From assembly GCA_030630695.1 (NCBI GenBank), contig DAOVMP010000013.1:1-8038 (forward strand): a DNA stretch of 8,038 nucleotides. Reading direction: 5' to 3'. Below are positions 5,779 through 8,038 of the stretch, one piece after another (the first letter of the stretch is position 1; the number at the start of each line of letters is the position of its first letter). The DNA comes from Candidatus Woesearchaeota archaeon (GTDB lineage: Archaea > Nanobdellota > Nanobdellia > Woesearchaeales > ARS49). The translations under genes and the position numbers were made by a program. The notes under the pieces were generated by a model. The model saw only the letters and a list, made by a program, of their open reading frames with translations, was not told where the DNA came from and made no database searches.

Positions 5779-6459
5779 TTATCTCTTAAACATCAACCCT
5801 TTCAACTCATACTTTTTCAAATACCGCCAGGTGCCTTTTCCAAGTTTACCCAATTTAAGTGGTCCTATTTGAGTTCGACGTAATTTTGTAACATTATAGC
5901 CCATATTGCCAAACATTTTTCTAACAATATGTTTGCGGCCTTCATGAATTTCAAGAACAACAGTTTTGCCGCGGATACTTTTAATTCGTGGTTGAACTTT
6001 AACTCTATCTATAACAATTCCTTTTTTAATTTTCTCCAGAGATTTAAAGGGTTTGCTTAGCCATACTTCATATTTTTTCCAAACTTCCTTAGAAGGATGC
6101 ATTAATCGGTTGGATAATTCTCCGTCATTTGTTATCAAAAGTAATCCTTCTGTATTCTTATCCAGCCGACCAACAGGAAATAATCGTTCTTTTACTTTAA
6201 TCAGTCGCATTACTGTTTTCATTCCATGCTGTTCACTAACAGTTGTTACATATCCTACTGGTTTATTCAACATGATATACACTTTTTCTTCTTTTTTAAT
6301 CAATTTGCCATCAACAGTTATTTTATCTGAAAAAGAAGCAGTATCTCCTAGTTTGACAATAGCATAATTAATTTTAACTCTTCCTTCTTTAATTAGTTCC
6401 TCACATTTACGTCGAGATGCAATCCCTGCTTCTGCCATGATTTTTTGAACTCGTTCCAT
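5779..6459 (-). CDS. RsuA/RluB-family pseudouridine synthase
   Basis: Isomerises a uridine in rRNA to pseudouridine. 226 residues. An S4 RNA-binding domain is at ~1-48 (MERVQKIMAEAGIASRRKCE opening). The catalytic domain has IMLNKPVGYVTT (62-73), the signature GRLDKNTEGLLLITNDGE with nucleophile D100, the RLMHPSKEVWKKYEV segment, and EGRKHIVRKMF (173-183). I start it at 6459, not the in-frame ATG at 6480: the family begins at MERVQK, and the minus-strand TATA element at 6483-6491 lies 28 bases upstream, so the message would start at this ATG; 6480 would lie upstream of the transcript. The family is essentially bacterial and most archaea rely on Cbf5/H-ACA and Pus10, which suggests transfer into this lineage. 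rRNA target unknown. Confidence 0.9.
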   Translation of the reverse strand: MERVQKIMAEAGIASRRKCEELIKEGRVKINYAIVKLGDTASFSDKITVDGKLIKKEEKVYIMLNKPVGYVTTVSEQHGMKTVMRLIKVKERLFPVGRLDKNTEGLLLITNDGELSNRLMHPSKEVWKKYEVWLSKPFKSLEKIKKGIVIDRVKVQPRIKSIRGKTVVLEIHEGRKHIVRKMFGNMGYNVTKLRRTQIGPLKLGKLGKGTWRYLKKYELKGLMFKR

Positions 6460-6481
6460 ATACCTAATAAACAAGGACAAA

Positions 6482-6494
6482 CTTTATATAATTA
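6482..6494. promoter_or_regulatory. Shared bidirectional TATA element for rsuA-like and rnp3 genes
   Basis: The only TATA-like element in the 53-base divergent gap is TTTATATAA (6483-6491), nearly its own reverse complement. Its centre (6487) is 26 bases from the plus-strand ATG at 6513 and 28 bases from the minus-strand ATG at 6459. One TBP site could therefore place leaderless starts for both genes. The geometry is seen; bidirectional use is inferred. Confidence 0.65.
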
Positions 6495-6512
6495 TCTCTC
6501 TATTTCAAACAT

Positions 6513-7115
6513 ATGAAAGATATTGTTATGCCTAAAAATAATGAAAAGGAGTTCATAGATATGGCTAAAAAATTAGGTTTTAAAGAATTAGTTTTTTTAT
6601 ATATTCACAAAAATATGTTTTACAAAGGAAAGCAGGATATAAAGATAACAAATGCTTTGATAGCAGATGAGAAAAAGACACAAAAAGACATAAACACTTT
6701 TGTTAAAAATCCTAAAGATGCCAGATTAGCTTTTGAAAAAGCAAGACCGATTTGTGTTTTTGATTTAGAACTGCAAAAAAGAGATTTTATGCATCAGAGA
6801 GGTTCTGGTTTTAATCATATTATGGCGAAATTCGCAAATCTAAATAATATTCATGTAGGTTTTTCATTTAGCACAATTTTAAACGCGTCTAAATTGCAGA
6901 GCGCAAGAATTATCGGAAGAATTAAACAGAACATTATGCTCTGTAGAAAGTATAAAGCTAAAACAGTAATAGCATCTTTTACTGCAAATCCTTTTGATAT
7001 GCGAGCTCCTAAAGATTTGATAGCATTCTTCACAACCGTGGGCATGCATCCTAAAGAAGCAAAAGATTCTATAAATAGGTCTTTTAAGAAAAAATTAAAA
7101 ATAGAATTAGCATAA
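6513..7115 (+). CDS. rnp3: RNase P protein component 3 (Rpp30)
   Basis: Protein subunit of archaeal RNase P, which removes 5' leaders from pre-tRNAs; Rpp30 normally pairs with Pop5 to support the catalytic RNA. 200 residues with a TIM-barrel-like PHP-derived fold. Recognisable segments: DIVMPKNNEKEFIDMAKKLG near the start, DFMHQRGSGFNHIMAKFA in the middle (usual form HHRNSGLNHVL), FSFSTILNAS, IGRIKQNIMLCRKYKAKTVI and the MRAPKDLIAFFTTVGM segment near the end. ATG 6513 is chosen because the TATA centre is 26 bases upstream and no Shine-Dalgarno is present. The other RNase P proteins are not in the window. Its last 9 bases overlap the end of the opposing cysteine-repeat gene. Confidence 0.92.
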   Translation: MKDIVMPKNNEKEFIDMAKKLGFKELVFLYIHKNMFYKGKQDIKITNALIADEKKTQKDINTFVKNPKDARLAFEKARPICVFDLELQKRDFMHQRGSGFNHIMAKFANLNNIHVGFSFSTILNASKLQSARIIGRIKQNIMLCRKYKAKTVIASFTANPFDMRAPKDLIAFFTTVGMHPKEAKDSINRSFKKKLKIELA

Positions 7116-7562
7116 TCCTTCTTGTTTATAATATGCTTCATTTAATGCAATTTCTGCTTTGCATTGTTCTTGTTCTCTTTTTGGTAATTTATCACAATAA
7201 GCAATATTCTTGCTGGCCTCTGCTTTGCACCACCAGTCTTCAGCCGGACAGAATTTTTCATTTCCAGTGATTATTGCTAGGCAATAGTCTTTATCTGATT
7301 GGGTATCACAATAAGAAGTATCTTTCATTACATGCGCTTTGCAGAATTTAGGATTTCCTGTATTGCCGCAGTAAGTAAGATCTTGGTTTTTAATAGCTAG
7401 AACATAATTGTATAATTCATCATTGATTTGTTCGCAGGTTTTGATTTCTGATTTTGTGATTAAGGAGTATAATAAAACGGTTATGATTATCAGGCAGATT
7501 ACTATTCCTAGGGCGATGATTATTTTTTTCTTATTCATAACTTGTATTTTCTGCTTTCTCAT
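7107..7562 (-). CDS. Membrane-anchored cysteine-repeat protein, unknown function
   Basis: 151 residues; no specific family recognised. Residues 1-13 are basic, ~14-36 form one hydrophobic helix (IIIALGIVICLIIITVLLY), and the remainder carries ten cysteines, so the protein is probably anchored with its C-terminal part outside. From 54 to 145 there are five copies of a 12-residue block, roughly C-[KL]-A-x4-[ND]-x2-[YF]-C, at 54-65, 74-85, 94-105, 112-123 and 134-145. The first copy has V in place of its first Cys, and the last has Y in place of its second. The linkers vary from 6 to 10 residues. Disulfide-linked helical repeats are likely (inference). I start it at ATG 7562, where the TATA box at 7587-7595 predicts a leaderless message; TTG 7580 or ATG 7538 are alternatives. 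It is divergent from another secreted protein gene. Confidence 0.75.
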   Translation of the reverse strand: MRKQKIQVMNKKKIIIALGIVICLIIITVLLYSLITKSEIKTCEQINDELYNYVLAIKNQDLTYCGNTGNPKFCKAHVMKDTSYCDTQSDKDYCLAIITGNEKFCPAEDWWCKAEASKNIAYCDKLPKREQEQCKAEIALNEAYYKQEGLC

Positions 7563-7565
7563 ATT

Positions 7566-7591
7566 TAAATGTTTTCTCAAAGAAACATTTA
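7566..7591. promoter_or_regulatory. Candidate operator: 9-bp inverted repeat between divergent envelope genes
   Basis: Perfect dyad TAAATGTTT (7566-7574) / AAACATTTA (7583-7591) with an 8-base spacer. The right arm overlaps the minus-strand TATA box, and the left arm lies just upstream of the minus-strand start codon. Such placement would let a dimeric regulator block the promoter. The dyad is seen; the operator role is inferred, and it is AT-rich enough for chance to matter. Confidence 0.45.
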
Positions 7592-7595
7592 TATA
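7587..7595 (-). promoter_or_regulatory. TATA box of the cysteine-repeat gene
   Basis: Minus-strand TATATAAAT, centred about 29 bases from the ATG at 7562, predicts a transcript starting at or a few bases before that codon. It is embedded in the right arm of the inverted repeat at 7566-7591. Confidence 0.55.
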
Positions 7596-7606
7596 CTATA
7601 TATACC
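7596..7606 (+). promoter_or_regulatory. Possible TATA box of the right-edge secreted gene
   Basis: CTATATATACC, about 33 bases before the ATG at 7634. The TTATATA at 7590-7596 is an alternative that would leave a leader of about 16 bases. Either way a short leader precedes GAGGG at 7622-7626, which sits 7 bases from the ATG as a plausible ribosome site. Confidence 0.45.
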
Positions 7607-7633
7607 GTTTATTCTTCAAAAGAGGGTTTGGTT

Positions 7634-8038
7634 ATGAAGAAAGCGCTTATCGTTATAGCACTAGTAATACTGTTTTCTGCTACTGTTACAGCTAGTCCTT
7701 TTAAATTGGTTGTTGGTAAGGAAGGTCAAAAAGTGATTGATGTGTGGAGTGTTAATCCTTTTAATTTTAATTTTTATTTTGAAAATTCTGTTTTTGTTGA
7801 AGCGATTAATATGCAGGCTTGGAAGGATTATAATCGGTGTGGTGGCAATTGGTATTCTGAATTGCATCTATCTGGCGATTTGGTTGAGCAAAGTCCTTTG
7901 ATGGATATTTGTAAGAGAACAAGATATGCCGGAACATGGGTTTGTGAAAAGTTTGTGCAAGAAGCGTCTATTGCTCTTTCTGCGTGTATTACAAAGGAAG
8001 TTGGTGGTGATTGTAATCCTATTCTTTATTATGATTTA
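7634..8038 (+). CDS. Secreted protein, N-terminal 135 residues (3' end outside window), unknown function
   Basis: Open from ATG 7634 to the right edge with no stop. Residues 1-20 form a classic signal peptide: MKKA, a hydrophobic core (LIVIALVILF), then SATVTA with likely cleavage before SPF. The mature part starts with a possibly beta-rich stretch (FKLVVGKEGQKVIDVW, then NPFNFNFYFENSVFVEA). It continues with cysteines at 69, 93, 104, 118 and 127, which would suit disulfides outside the cell. No family recognised. GAGGG at 7622-7626 supports the start. Codon choice (many GTT, GAT, TTT, GTG) resembles pheT more than the sulfur operon. It shares the divergent 71-base promoter region with the cysteine-repeat membrane protein, so co-regulation of two envelope proteins is plausible but unproven. 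Confidence 0.75.
   Translation, partial: MKKALIVIALVILFSATVTASPFKLVVGKEGQKVIDVWSVNPFNFNFYFENSVFVEAINMQAWKDYNRCGGNWYSELHLSGDLVEQSPLMDICKRTRYAGTWVCEKFVQEASIALSACITKEVGGDCNPILYYDL

Noticed and set aside
6053..6367. Plus-strand 104-codon open frame
   Set aside because: Antisense to the conserved catalytic domain of the RsuA-family gene, with no ribosome site.
6851..7141. Minus-strand open frame with hydrophobic stretches
   Set aside because: Antisense to the conserved C-terminal half of Rpp30, and its upstream end lies within the cysteine-repeat gene.
7408..7867. Open frames on both strands (7408-7695 plus, 7661-7867 minus)
   Set aside because: The first is antisense to the hydrophobic N-terminus of the cysteine-repeat gene; the second is antisense to the signal-peptide gene at 7634, which has a far better start and composition.

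Overview
The window looks like a piece of an AT-rich, tightly packed archaeal chromosome, most likely from a DPANN-type lineage (Woesearchaeota/Pacearchaeota-like); that assignment is an inference. The archaeal call rests on genes that bacteria lack or encode differently: ribosomal proteins L14e and L34e, the RNase P protein Rpp30, an archaeal/eukaryotic-type PheT, and a TtuA/NcsA-type tRNA thiolase. It is supported by archaeal promoter geometry, with TATA boxes centred about 26-29 bases upstream of start codons, which implies leaderless transcripts. A bacterial-style RsuA/RluB pseudouridine synthase and ISC-type IscS/IscU fit a DPANN genome with transferred genes.

Layout. Bases 2-787 (+) hold the C-terminal half of pheT, cut by the left edge. 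It converges on a minus-strand ribosomal pair, rpl34e then rpl14e (1569 down to 863), with a short intergenic stretch of tandem hairpins between them. A divergent promoter region (1570-1665) separates rpl34e from a tight plus-strand operon at 1666-4868: iscS, iscU, a ThiI-like gene and a TtuA-like gene. All three junctions overlap. An aldose 1-epimerase-family gene (4917-5777, +) has its own TATA box and converges on an RsuA-family gene (6459 down to 5779) with one base between the stops. The RsuA gene and the Rpp30 gene (6513-7115, +) diverge from what appears to be one shared, near-palindromic TATA element. Rpp30 overlaps the 3' end of a membrane-anchored cysteine-repeat protein (7562 down to 7107). 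That gene diverges from a secreted protein (7634 onward, +) cut by the right edge.

How the genes work together. Most of the window concerns translation: tRNA charging, ribosomal proteins, tRNA 5' processing, rRNA pseudouridylation and tRNA thiolation. The most interesting unit is the four-gene sulfur operon. IscS can supply persulfide sulfur and IscU can assemble Fe-S clusters. The ThiI-like protein keeps its tRNA-binding NFLD and THUMP regions, but its PP-loop ATPase motif has decayed. The next gene encodes an intact PP-loop, Fe-S-type thiolase that lacks the usual N-terminal zinc finger. I infer a possible two-component tRNA thiolase in which the pseudo-ThiI recognises the tRNA and the TtuA-like subunit does the chemistry. 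The right end encodes envelope or secreted proteins, with a candidate operator between two divergent genes. I see no tRNA or rRNA genes, CRISPR arrays or insertion sequences, and no gene-free stretch longer than 300 bases.
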